From NCBI GenBank assembly GCA_035772735.1, contig JASDFA010000001.1, positions 72,256,001-72,320,000 of the forward strand: a DNA stretch of 64,000 nt, given 5' to 3'. This document shows positions 1 through 11,046 of this stretch, piece after piece. The notes beneath the pieces were generated by a model. That model saw only the letters and a program-made list of their open reading frames with translations. It was not told the origin of the DNA and ran no database searches. Within the stretch, counting starts at the first letter, position 1. Each line of letters begins with the position of its first letter. The translations under genes were made by a program, and so were the position numbers. This stretch comes from Datura wrightii (lineage: Eukaryota; Streptophyta; Magnoliopsida; Solanales; Solanaceae).

Positions 1-640
1 TCAAATAGAGCCATCTAAATGCTGGAGTGGTAACTATTATTGTAGCCAAACTCGATGAGAGACAGTGATTATCCCAACTACCTCTGAAATCAATCATACA
101 AGATCTCAACATTTCCTCAAGGGTCTAAATGGTCTACTCAGCCTGACCATCTATTTGGGGGTGAAAAGTTGTGCTATGCTTCACCTGCATACCAAGGCCC
201 TTCTAAAACAATCTCCAAAATTGAGAGGTGAACAGAGTACCTCTATTTGAGATGATAGAAAATTGAAATAGAAAATTGAACTCCATCCTATGGAACTAGC
301 TCCCAAATGTAAAGTCTAGCATAATCCTCAGGTGAATCTGTAGTTTTGATCGGTAAGAAATATGTTGATTTGGTCAACCTGTCTACACTATCCATATAAA
401 GTAATACTATTGGCATGTACGAAGAAACCCTGTAATGATTTCCATATTAATCTCTATCTATTTCTAATTAGGAATACTAATATCATGAATCATATCTCTA
501 AGTCTTTAATGCTCAATCATCACTTGTTGGAAATTCGGACATTTAGCCACAAATTATGCTATGTCCTTCTTCATGCCATTCCACCAATAGACTTCTAGTA
601 AATCACGGTACATCTTAGTGGAACCTAGGTGGTTAGAGTA
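1..640 (-). pseudogene. Element A integrase remnant (cut by window edge)
   Basis: Retroviral-type integrase, which would insert element cDNA into nuclear DNA. The minus strand shows the zinc-binding tail (VAKCPNFQQ), the region around the first catalytic Asp, a second block reading SNRGTLFTSQFW, and FHPQIDGQAE near the third catalytic position. The second block normally reads SDRGTQF, so a catalytic Asp has become Asn. The first block reads NMEIITG where relatives have MDFITG. Many in-frame stops stand where relatives have Gln or Trp. The C-terminal part and chromodomain lie outside the window. Identity is certain from motif order; it cannot be functional. Confidence 0.85.
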
Positions 641-659
641 CCGAGAGCCAAGATCCTAT

Positions 660-1300
660 CTCAACATCCACTCTCTCAAGTCATCCATTGCCGAAACACA
701 TAATCAACACTGATATCGGAGCACACCATCTCTCCCATGGGAGAAAACCTCCACTTTCTGATTCTGAGCTGCTTCCTTCAACTTCACTAAGATAGGAATC
801 CTCATCTTTCCTTTCTTTAACTTTCTTTTCCAATGAACATTGCATCCCATTCTGAATAATAATGCCACTATTCATTGAATCTGTAAGCCTAACTCCTACA
901 TGAGCAAGCCAATTAACATCGTTCACTAATTCCTTCCTCCCATCCTCAATATGAGACACTCTCTCCATGGAAAGCCTACAATGATCATCCGCCGCTATAT
1001 TGGCCTTGCTCAGATGATAAAGGACACTCATGTTATAGTACTTGAGAATCTCTAGCTATCTCCTTTGCTGCAAATTCGAATCCTTCTAAGTAATCACATA
1101 ATGGAGGCTCTTGTGGTCATTGAACATATCCACATGCACCCCATACATATAGTGCCTCCAAATCTTCAAGGAAAACACCACCACTGCAAGCTCAAGGTCA
1201 TGCATCGGGTAATTCTTCTGATGAGTTTTAAGCTGTCTAGAAGCATAGGCAATGACCTTCTCATGCTGCATTAACACACATCCAAGGCTAATTTAAGAAG
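660..1300 (-). pseudogene. Element A RNase H and connector remnant
   Basis: RNase H degrades the RNA strand of the replication hybrid. Two minus-strand stretches carry it: 1277-1086 with KVIAYASRQLK, HDLELAVVVFSLKIWRHY and NDHKSLHYV, and 1031-681 with VLYHLSKANIAADDHCRLS. Relatives read TDHKSLQY and ADALSRL at the last two, so the TD Asp is kept, its neighbour Thr is Asn, and the terminal ADAL block is altered. The connector toward integrase ends in an out-of-frame tail after KDEDSYL. A frame change separates the two stretches. The Glu of the HDLELA block is intact, unlike in element G. Confidence 0.85.
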
Positions 1301-2420
1301 CATTACAATACACAACAAATCGATCCGTGCCCTCTAGTAGGGTCAAAATTTGAACTTAGGTGAGTCAAGCCTTTAACTCTTGAAAAGTCTTCTCACAAGA
1401 ATTGAACTACTGAAATTTGACCTTATTCTGGTTCAACTTAGTCAAAGGTGCTGCAATGGATGAAAACCCTCTACAAACCTCCTATTGTAGCTAGCTAAAC
1501 CTATAAAGCTTCAAATATCAGTAGGGATAATAGGTCTAGGCCAGTTCTTCACCACTTTAATCTTCTGAGAGTCTACCTGCACACCTTCACTAGACACCAC
1601 ATGACCCAAAAATGCCACTGAGTTCAACCAGAACTCGCATTTTACTGAATTTAGCAAATACTTAACGATCATTATGATTCTGCCACACGATCCTCTAATA
1701 AGTGGCATGCTCTTCCCCGCTTTGAGAGTAGATGAGGATGTCATCTAAGAAGATAATAACGGACACATCCACAAACTTCTTGAACACCCTGTTCATCAAA
1801 TCTATGAAGGAAGCAAGAGCATTTATTAGTCCAAAAGACATAACTACAAACTCATAGTGATCATACCGAGTCTCAAAGGTTGTTTTTGGAATGTCACTCT
1901 CCCTAACTCAGCTGATGATAACTGGATCTGAGGTCTATCTTTGAAAAGCACCTAGAACCTTGAAGCTGGTCAAACAAGTCATCAATCCTAGGGAGGGGAT
2001 TCTTATTCTTGATCGTGACCTTGTTCAACTTACGGTAATCAATGCACATCTTAAGAGAACTATCCTTCTTTCGAACAAAGAGAATTAGATTGTCCCATGG
2101 GGATTTACTTGGCCTGATGAAACCTTTATCAAAGAGATCTTTCAATTGTTCCTTCAACTCCTTTAGCTCAGCTGGTGCCATTCGGTATGGAGGAATGGAT
2201 ATAGGTTGCATATTAGGAGGGAGGTTAATACCAAAGTCAATCTCCTGCTCGGGAGGGACTCCTGGTAGGTCACCTAGGAACACCTCTGAATCCTCACATA
2301 CAAAAGGAACTAACCGGAGAGTTAGGGTCTCGGACGTAGAATCCTTAACCCAAACTAGAAGGTACACATAACCCTTGGAGATCATATTCCTGGCCTTATG
2401 ATAGGAGACAAAGCGACCTA
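1300..2420 (-). pseudogene. Element A reverse transcriptase remnant
   Basis: RNA-dependent DNA polymerase of the element. From right to left the minus strand gives the RT entry region (MAPAELKELKEQLKDLFDKGFIRPS), cut here for length, then LFVRKKDSSLKMCIDYRKLN, PLPRIDDLFDQLQG and FSKIDLRSSYHQL, with a stop shortly after. The catalytic box near 1740-1780 still translates as FLDDILIY, so both Asp residues survive. The thumb region (LNSVAFLGHVVSSEGV) continues to about 1511, followed by frameshifted remains of the connection to RNase H. The sequence matches the RTs of G, H and F almost position by position. Stops and at least two frame changes make it non-functional. Confidence 0.87.
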
Positions 2421-2830
2421 CAAGCACCGTTGAACTACCCTTCCACTCTAGGACTGGCTCACTTGAAAATCGAAACTCTACCAATTGGGTTCTAGAATTA
2501 ATTAAAGTATAACATGCATACAACTAATCCATAACGAAGATAACATCAAAGTCGGTTATGTCTAACTTTACTAATTCAGCTGAGGTAACTATGTGAAAAA
2601 CTATAACAGTGCAATTTCATTATACCCATCGAGCTATAACTGACTCACAGATAGAAGTAGCTACTGAGAAGGGTTCTAAAAGGATTTCCGGATGGACATT
2701 GAACTAACAACAACATAAGGAGTCACGAAGGATAATGTGTCTCCTGGGTATAGCAATGCACGAACATCAAGATGGAAGACTCGTAACATACCTATGACCA
2801 CATTTAGTGAGCTCTTCTGCTCCTGGCAAG
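2420..2830 (-). pseudogene. Element A aspartic protease remnant
   Basis: The stretch between gag and RT aligns with the retropepsin domain of G and F: on the minus strand it carries remains of the DLGATLSF-type active site near 2750, the VSTP block, and the linker ending in LVEFRFSSEPVLEWKGSS and VGRFVSYHKARNMISKGYVYLLV (in two pieces at about 2475-2370). The protease would cut the Gag-Pol polyprotein in the virus-like particle. The active-site region is broken by stops, so this call rests on position and on the better preserved downstream linker. Confidence 0.7.
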
Positions 2831-4041
2831 ATGCTAACACGTAGAACCTGTTCTGACGCTGCCCACCACCTGCATTAGAAGATGCGCCCTGCTGAGATGG
2901 GCGAGTTATTAGAGATGATGAAGTAGTGGCTGGGGCACAACCTCTACCATCACCCTATTTGACTGAAAGGTAATCCCTAAGTTAGTGCCTAGGCTACGCA
3001 CACCTGTAGCAAAATTTTGAGCCAATCGAGCATCTCCTGGGTAGTTCTTACCACACCTCTTGAAATATGGGAAAGTTCGTTCCCCTAACATGCTCCTTTG
3101 ACCCTAAGAACCTGATGCTCTACCTCTCTAATCACCTCTGGGCCTGGATGGAACAGCGACTGATAATGGAGTTGGGGCTGACAACCTCTAATGTGACTGT
3201 GGGCGATGTCCACCATCAGACCTCTATTGTGAATACCCAAAACTCCTTATCCTAGTCCTCTTGACCTCTCTCTCCTTCTCCTTCATCTACTTCTCCTCTA
3301 TCGGTTGAACATAAATCATCAATCAAGAGATATCCATATCACTAATCAGCATGGAGGTCCTACACTCGAGGAAAAAGATATTTGCGACCCCAATCATGAA
3401 CATTCTCATGCGAGCCCTCAGCTCAGCAACCACCTCCAGAGCATACTTGGACAGCTGGGTGAAGTTTAAGGCAAACCCCCTAAATAGTCATGATTCTGTT
3501 TTAGATTGATGAACTCAACTGTATTTACTTCCCCCAACTATTGGGGAAAGAACCTATCCAATAATGTCGTGATGAACTCATCCAAACCAACACGAGCTAC
3601 ACCTACTCTACGGCTTTCTTTGCACTTTCAAACCCAAATATGAGCTACCCCTTTCAGCTGATAGGAGACCAATTAGTCTGGATTCTCCCCTCTTGTAACA
3701 CCCATAATCTGCGTAATCTTCTGAATCTCCTAAATAAATTCTTGCAGATCCTCGTTAATCTTAGAACCATGAAACCCTAGAGGGTTCATCTTGGTGAAGT
3801 CTCGCACCCTAACTACCGCCACATTCCCATTCATATGCATATTGGCCACCACCTGCTGGTTGACCTGGGCTTTCATAGCCTGTGCCAACATTTGAAATCT
3901 AGCCCCAAACTCAGCATGAGTCACATGCTCATGCAAAGTATTCGCTGGAGCTGGTGGGGCTAGCTGATGCCCATCTCCATGTCCATTACCATGGCCATTA
4001 TCGTTTACATTTCTTCTTTCATCCACTCGGTGAGGAGGCAT
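2830..4041 (-). pseudogene. Element A gag remnant
   Basis: Gag forms the particle shell and binds RNA. I place the start at the ATG at 4041 (MPPHRVDERRN), because gag of F begins with the same MPPH context; an in-frame ATG at 4089 is 16 codons upstream and less likely. The first 100 residues are well kept: a Gly/His/Asp-rich leader, then FQMLAQAMKAQV, VRVRDFTKMNPLGFHGSK and EIQKITQIMGV, the core gag fold of this lineage. Downstream it breaks up, with only FPYFKRCGKNYPGD near 3060 left of the zinc-knuckle region. In F the corresponding part reads QVRDF-like with the same spacing. Non-functional. Confidence 0.85.
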
Positions 4042-4214
4042 ATTTCCGTAAATTCCTGTAGCATGAGTTAGATAAATAGATAGAGTCAAACTTCATTGCA
4101 AAACATCCTAAAACGTCTAATAGCCTTTTCTTCATAAGAGTGGCACGCTTCACACTCATGAAAAAGACTCTACTTAACACTGCTTTAAGAAACCGTAGGA
4201 CATACCTAAACCTT

Positions 4215-4228
4215 TACTCTGATACCGA
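4215..4228 (-). promoter_or_regulatory. Element A primer-binding site (tRNA-iMet type)
   Basis: Plus-strand actctgatacc is the complement of the usual plant tRNA-iMet primer site (TGGTATCAGAGC) with a changed base, and lies directly inside the 5' LTR edge, as it does in G, C and F. Confidence 0.8.
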
Positions 4229-4229
4229 G

Positions 4230-6398
4230 TGTTTCATGACTCGAGCATGGATCCAAGACCGTGACACAACACCTAGAACGATAAAGGGCTCCAAGCTAAC
4301 CACTGGAACATGCATAGCATATTCAATAGCATAAATTAAGCGATAAGGAAACATAAACATAACACAATATAAGTGGAAGTCTAAATGTCATAAAGCATAA
4401 GCGGGGATGACAAGTCAACATGCTAAAGCATCTAATACATAGCCGTCTAAAAAGCCTCTACTCATAAGATGAGCTGATGGGACAATACTCCCACTGAGTT
4501 AGGCTAAGTCTGGAACTGAAAGACATAGACATAAAACATAAAGATGATAAGTATCCTCAAAATATGAGGACTCACCCATACTGGGGCTAAACTAAACTAG
4601 ATCAGAGTGCGAGCAGTACTATCGTTAGGGTTGAGTCTGATCACCCGAAGCTATATCATGAGATGATATAGCACAATGTATGCAATCAGTAATTTTAATA
4701 TACTAAGTATATAAGTAAATCATTTTAGTAAAGCAATAGTATGAAATCATAAGTAATAAGCAAGTTAAAATATGAGAGTAAGAACAACATGCTAAAATCA
4801 TGATCCTATGATAGTCATAAACATGAGTTATTCATCATAAGTTGAAGTATAATGTCTCAAGGTTTTGAAAGTAAAAATGTATGGTTTAACAGGGGTGAAA
4901 ACATAAGTAAAAGATTATGATTTGATCAATAGGTCAATCATACTATAAAAACATGATATCATAAGTCCTCTACATGAATAACTTAAATATGAGGAACTGT
5001 GGGAAGCTTCATCATAACCAACACCATAATGAATGAGTACATAATAGCCCAACTATCTTGCTCAAGTAGGTAAAGCTGTCCTAAGCCTTTCCAGGGCAAA
5101 GGACAATAAAGGTGTGATATCATATGTAACCATGAGACCAGTAGCGTAAGGGAGACAGTCTCAACTGGTGAGGACTCCTTAGGCTAGAGGCAAGGGAGAC
5201 ACTCTCAACTGGCAAGGACCCCTTATCCTATAGTGGCATGTAGTTTTGAGACGTGAGTGCACTAAAACCCAACCTACATGGTGCTAGATAATACTACAAA
5301 AATATGTATATTGCGCATAGATATAATCATGAAACATATGTGGCTTTACATGGAATAGTTGAAAACATGAAAATCATAATCATACTTGTCGAACGTGAAC
5401 TAGCCATGAAAATAATGCCACTCAATTGGCCATGAGACATAAGCTTGAGATTTATGAAATTCATGCATTCTTGAACAAATATCCATATCTTGAAATCATA
5501 GATTCACGAGCTTAGGGTTCATGAAATCCTTGCATACTTGAATAAATTGTCATAACTTGAAATTGTGGGTTCATAAGCTTGAAATTCATAGGATCTTACA
5601 TAATTGAGAAATATTATCAAAAACTTGAAAATATAGATTCATGAGGGGTTTTAATATAATCTTGCAATTGTAATCATGAATCATGAATTGAATTATAAGA
5701 GACTTGAATTCATAAGAGATCATAAGAGGTATCATGAGAATTGGGTCTAATCCTTGAATTTATATATATCATAATTGGAGACTTGAAATCATGAGAAAGA
5801 GATGAAATTGAGCATGAGGGTAGAAGGATTTCCCCCATTCATGACCCTGCGTAGCTGGGCTTGAAGAATCTTTTACTTGATTTGGAGACCAAAGGGAAAT
5901 TGAGGAGAAGCTTGATGGAAAATCCTAGATTATATTAACGGGATTTGATCTTCACTTATAGGTTTTAGGAGTAGAATGAGGGTTTAGGATAAATAAAACC
6001 CCTTAAAACACCCTTTTAGGAGTTCAAAATGACTTAGTTTAGGTGTTAGGAACACAGGAATTATGAAAACGCCATTAATGAACCGGATGGAAATTTGACT
6101 ATTCTAGACATAATGTGTGACCTAATGACTCGTTAGTCCACTTGATGAGTTGTTAGGTGCCACTCGTCTCCAGTGTCAAGAATTTTCATGTTTCTAGTCT
6201 TTTCTTAACGCCTCCACTTAATGATTCATCATCACACTTAATAGATCACTTAACAAATTGTCAAGAATCCCTGAAATTAATGAGTTGTTAGGTTACTTGA
6301 AGACTCACCTAATGATTCATTCTATGATCTAATGCAATTTTTGCTATTTTATCCATTTCATGCCTCGGGTCTTTCTTAGGTACTTTTGGGGTGTTACA
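4230..6398 (-). repeat. 5' LTR of element A
   Basis: Bounded by tgtttcatgac (a changed tgtcacgac) at 4230 and ggggtgttaca at 6398, the mirrored LTR ends seen in G, S1 and F. Length 2169 bp, in the family range here. It contains the R-region hairpin at 4650-4672, two 44-bp direct copies starting at 5150 and 5194 (gggagaca...tctcaactgg), and U3 copies of the act/agtcgt motif family between about 6110 and 6330. No coding capacity. Confidence 0.88.
4650..4672 (-). other. R-region hairpin of element A LTR
   Basis: A perfect 10-bp inverted repeat, gctatatcat and atgatatagc, separated by the 3-base loop gag. It is the strongest member of a hairpin family found at the same place in all chromovirus LTRs of this window whose core region is present. 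Confidence 0.75.
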
Positions 6399-6540
6399 AT
6401 CATATTTTCCTTTCTTAGTAGCTTTTACACATACTGAGTCCTCATGGATATGATCCCAACTCTTTGTTGGGTAATTATATTGTAATTGATCATGTATACA
6501 TTCTTAATTGGAGGTGAATTTTGGTGATACAAATATTTCC

Positions 6541-7500
6541 TACCTATTAAGACGATAAATTCAGCCGAGGATTATGCTAATTTCTACATCCAGGAGATTC
6601 TTAGACTATATGGGCCCCGTTTCTATCATATTAGATAGTGCTGCTCCATTCATAACTCACTTTTGGAAGTCCTTCCAGAGAGGTTTGGGTACTCGCACTA
6701 ATCTAAGCACAGCCTAACACCCGCAGACAAATGACTAGGACGTGTGCACCATTCAAACGCTTGAGGATATGTTGAGAGAATGCGTTCATGGTTTTAAAGA
6801 TAATTTGGATGACCATTTATCACTTATTGAGTTCTTATGCAATAATAGCTACTATGCTAGCATTCAAATGGTTCCTTATGATGCATTATATGGGGAAGGT
6901 GTAGATTGCCTTTCAGATGGTTTGAGGTTGGCAAAGCATAATTAATTGAAATTTTAGCTTGGTCCACTAGGCCATGAAGAAGGTTAAGCTGATTCAAGAG
7001 CATTTTAGAACTTCTCAGATTTGCATGAAATCCTATGCCGATGTGCAATGTAGAGACTTGGAGTTTGTTGTTGATAATTTGGTGTTCATGAAGGTTTCTC
7101 CTATGAAAGGTGTAATGCTATTTGGTAAAAAAAGAAAAGCTTAGCTCGAGGTATATTGGCCATTAAAGAATTATGTGAAGGGTTGGATTGGTTGCATATA
7201 AATTAGAGCTACCTATAGAGTTAGCTTCCGTACATCCGATTTTTCACATATCTATGTTAATGAAGTGCATAGGAGACCTATCTATAATGGTCCTAGTTGA
7301 GGATGTAGGTTTCCAAAGGGACTTGATTTATGAAAAATTTCCAAGGGCTACCCTTGATTGCTAGGATCGCAATCTGAGTACTAAAGTGGTCGCTTCAGTG
7401 AAAGTGTTGTGGAGAGGTCAAATATTGAAAAGGCTACATAGGAAGCCAAGGATGAGATGAAATCAAAAATCTCCTGTTATTCCTCGAGTAAGAGGAAGAT
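6541..7500 (+). pseudogene. Element B: isolated integrase-chromodomain remnant
   Basis: The plus strand shows a decayed C-terminal half of a chromovirus integrase: SAEDYANFYIQEILRLYG at about 6551-6605, a region like FTSQFW, then VHHSNA in place of RTIQTL, EFLCNNSYYASIQMVPYDAL near 6828-6885, FRWFEVGKA, KEKLSSRYIGH and SVHPIFHISMLMKCIGDLS. The final part, VVASVKVLWRGQ near 7388, is the start of the chromodomain. Frame changes are frequent, and no LTR, RT or gag of the same orientation is next to it. It is older and more degraded than A, whose 5' LTR ends 140 bp upstream; A may have landed in it or beside it. Confidence 0.8.
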
Positions 7501-8016
7501 GTCCCAGGTACTGAATCCAGCCTTGCTCATTGTTTTTCTGTGCCCATTGCTTAATTAGAATTTTGTCATACTTTACGAATTCTTACCCCATGTTGTATTG
7601 CCCTATTTTCTATAACTCATGGCTTTAATTGCTTATTCCCTAAGATTCCTTAAATTCTTCCCTTTTGATATAGTACTTAGCAATAATATTATTCCATCAG
7701 TGAAGAGGAATTACAGCAGAGTGATGTAGAAGAAGTAAGTAAAGTACTTCGATGGTTGTGATATTCCATTTTATAGATGTTAGAAGACAAAGAGGGCTTA
7801 GTGTGACTTTGTGCATATTTCCTTGTTTATATTTATTTTTCCCTCTAAGGTCTATGTTGTTGATTCTGGTTAGTTGGTATGTGATTTAAAATTTTGGGAT
7901 AGTACCAGTTACAAAGGAAACTCTTGCGAAATCTTAATAGTATTTCAAAGTCTACTAATTTCATCAGTCATCATTCAAGGAATAATGAGCTATAGGGGCA
8001 GATATTGTAATCACGT
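7501..8016 (+). other. Unassigned non-coding stretch
   Basis: AT-rich sequence between the B remnant and the E LTR. It may be the 3' untranslated part of B, but I see no polypurine tract, LTR or open frame that settles this. Confidence 0.4.
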
Positions 8017-9577
8017 AGATAATGCTCAAATTACACCTTAGAAGTAGTATAAGGCAGTCGTTGTCAAATAAAGAACTCAACCAGGGTTGGGGTCGATCCC
8101 ACGAGGAATATGGTAAAACTTTTGACTAATGCTATTATGCTACTATTTCTGTTAATTCCGAAGGGGGATTTTGTAGAAATAATAAGTGACAATGTTGTAA
8201 AATGTGTTGTTACAAAGGATGTGCAATTACTAAGGGAAGTGTTCCCCATGGATTTATAACTATGTATGATGGTTACACTTGTGATCTATTCCAATACTTA
8301 GCCTTCAGAATTGATAAGCCATTTTCATCTAAATGACTGGATTGCCTCTATTAAATTATTCTACTCAATTCTCGAATTATGTCTCATGAGAGGTTCCAAC
8401 TTAACCCATATCAATGATTCCAAATTAACTTTAGTACGACCGCAACTCAAGTTATTAATTGAAACCTGATAGTTTCATGACTTTGTTGTCTTTCCCTTTT
8501 CCTAATCTCTACTGCTGTAGAGTCAAGCAAGTAGATAATATGGGTTGTTCCTAATGTTGCGCACCATTAAGAAACAATTATCATGAAGAGAACAACAATA
8601 AATGCGTTTGTATTGGTTTAGAATCACTTTTTGTTAACCCTAATTGGTTATTCCATCATGGTTCCCAAAACCATAGTTGTGGGAGTTTACCTACTCATAA
8701 TTGCAATAATATCAGAAGACATAAAAGAATTCATAATAGAAGACTTACAATAGTGAAGAAATTAATCCCCAAGAATCAATTGCAAAAATTAATCCTCAAA
8801 GTCAAGAACACAATGAAGAAACCTTGTTCAAATCTCACGTATGAATTTGGTCTCCCGCCACTTTTAGAAAACTCAAAGAAAACAATAATTTTGTGAAGTA
8901 TCGGATTTTGAAATAAAAACTAAAAGGAAAGTGTATATATAATCATTAAAAATCCTTTCCTAAATTAACAGGGACAACAACGTCGGAATGACCAACAAGT
9001 CATAGCAGGATGCTACGAGTCACGATCACTTGTTGTACATAGGCTAGAAACTCCTGAAATCCTCAAGTACGGGTGTCCAGTATGACTCGTGGTAAGTCAC
9101 AACAAGTCGTGGCTAGCAATCGTCACATGGACTTCTAAAATACACATCTCTAATGATCATACTACGAGCCCTTACTACGGTTCGTAGTATGTTGGTACGG
9201 TCTATGCAATCAACTTGTACCTTGAGGCTATTAACTGGTTGATTCTCTACTTCTCAGTATGAGCCTGTCATACGAATTGTACAATGTTGTCATGACTCGT
9301 TGTATCTTGTCATACTTTGAAGTCCTGCACTTATGCATTCTCTACTTTATTGTCACAAGTACTAGCTACAACGCTTACCTAGATGGTACAACTCGTACTG
9401 TGTCCTATACAACACCATTTCTGCCTTTTTTTCACTTTTTTTTCCACAATCCAACTCCCAAAACTGATTTTCTTGCAAAGATAGTAAAATAACCTCATAT
9501 CTGTATAAACACATCTAAGTCCCAGCATATTTTCTATGTTTTAAGAATCGGAAGTGTCGTAAAACTATGACACATCA
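8017..9577 (-). repeat. 3' LTR of element E
   Basis: The right end ...gacacatca (9577) and left end gataatgctcaaattacacc give a minus-strand LTR that starts TGATGTGTCATAG and ends near GAGCATTATC. Forty to ninety bases inside the left end sits cctcgtgggatcgaccccaa (minus strand), the conserved U5 block of Tat/Athila-type LTRs. Length about 1561 bp, close to solo LTR S2 (1585 bp). The first base pair (TG/CA) at the left edge is mutated. Clusters of tacgagtc and gactcgt-like motifs lie at 8990-9380. Confidence 0.8.
8934..8943 (-). promoter_or_regulatory. Candidate TATA box in E LTR
   Basis: Minus-strand attatatata in the middle of the LTR, the only strong TATA-like match there. Position is consistent with a U3/R border. 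Confidence 0.4.
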
Positions 9578-11046
9578 ACACCCTCAACTTTGAACTTTTG
9601 TATGTCCTTAGGCAACAAAACTACACTACAACAGATGCAACGCTTAATTAGAAAGGAACCTAGAAGACTCACAGCCATGATGTCAAAAACTTGCACACAT
9701 GATCTCTACCAACTTATTCACATCCCTTTTCAAACATTAAAAAACTGAGAATGTTGTGTACACATGCAACTACAAACCATGACACAGAAGGATCTGAAGA
9801 TGACATCCAACTATCAGCGGACAACTGAGCAGACACTAACGTTATTTACCCAAATGCTAGTAGTTTATAACACAACCCACACACCCTCACAACAAATGAA
9901 GTCCCATACACCCACAATAATATTCATATTAGAAATCGGGACTAGCAGCAAAGCACTCACTCTCACAAAGAAGTTCAAACACTATATAGTGATACCATAG
10001 GCTTGCCCTTAATTTCTCAACTCTAGTTTTAAAGATAGTCGGATTAGGATCACTATAGGACTTTTCGCGATTTGTAATATAGGCTTGGGGACAGGTATGG
10101 TGAATATGGATAAAGTGACTCACCCTCCTTTGCGCTACCTGAATTCTGGCTCCACTTCCACCTTTTTTCTCTTTTTCTCCCTTTTTCACATTTTGTTCTG
10201 CTTTCAACTTATGGGTGTGATTTTTGTTTGTTTTTTTACTTTTTCTCTTTTCTCTTTTTCTTCTCTTTTTTTCTTACCACACCCATCTTTTCCCTAATCA
10301 GCTTTTTCTTTATTTTCCCCACACGATCTATGCACCCTATATTAGCTACCCTCAACTTAGGCATTTTGCCTTAATTGAGGATCACAATGTCCAAAGAGGG
10401 ACCACAGCCAAAACAGGTTCATTATAAACAAGTAGGAAGGTGAATGAGCTTAATCAAAGAAAAGGTCAATTTCATAGTCAATCTTTTGGATCAAGGGATA
10501 CTTATTTCATTTGGTAGAAAAATTTAGTCTAAAAGTGTGCTAGTTAAAAACTGGCCTATAATCCTTTGCTAACAAACTATTTTTCGACCTAAGCAAGATT
10601 AACCGGGTAAATTCTCGATCACATACATAGAGGAGACTAAGTAAGTGCCTCACTCTCACATGGCATAGGGTTATATCCCACTACTACCTATCTGATTCAT
10701 CCACAGTTAAGCTATAGAAAATCATGCTCATATCTTTAATGCCATAAAAAAATCCACATTGGTCATGCTTTAGAGTACACAACATAGCTCATCACAAAAA
10801 TTTAGAGGCTATGTTTTCTTTTTTAAACTTTTCAAGTTCAAACACATGTACATTTTATTGGTTGCTATCTACTCCTAGACTACTTCTAATTAAACAAAAT
10901 ATACATCCTAAATATGTTAGTTCTACTAGATAGCATGCCCAAGGAAAAAGAAACGTGAAAATAAAAACCCTCGGGCAAAAAAAAATTGGTACACCCCCTC
11001 CCCATAAAAAAATAAGCTTTATTGTCCCCAAAGCGTCAAAATAGAA
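9578..11046 (-). other. 3' untranslated region of element E with a long pyrimidine tract
   Basis: No frame of note. The base pairs next to the LTR (ctcaactt, minus AAGTTGAG) may be the polypurine tract. Between about 10157 and 10280 the plus strand is almost all pyrimidine (runs of ctttttctc), so the element's sense RNA would carry a long G+A-rich block. Confidence 0.5.

Larger units (their letters stand above)
1..6398 (-). mobile_element. Element A: Ty3/gypsy chromovirus (Tekay/Del type), 5' portion, degenerate
   Basis: Read on the minus strand it runs 5' LTR (6398-4230), primer-binding site, gag, protease, RT, RNase H and integrase, and leaves the window at base 1, so its 3' LTR is not visible. 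The domain order with integrase last, and close similarity to G, H and F here, which keep a chromodomain, place it in the chromovirus branch. Every domain carries stops and frameshifts. Sequence beyond 6398 (atcat...) is not LTR, so that end is the true 5' boundary. The target duplication cannot be tested without the other end. Confidence 0.9.

Noticed and set aside
10085..10297. Phe/Ser-rich frame resembling a membrane peptide
   Set aside because: It is the translation of the pyrimidine tract of element E, on the antisense strand.
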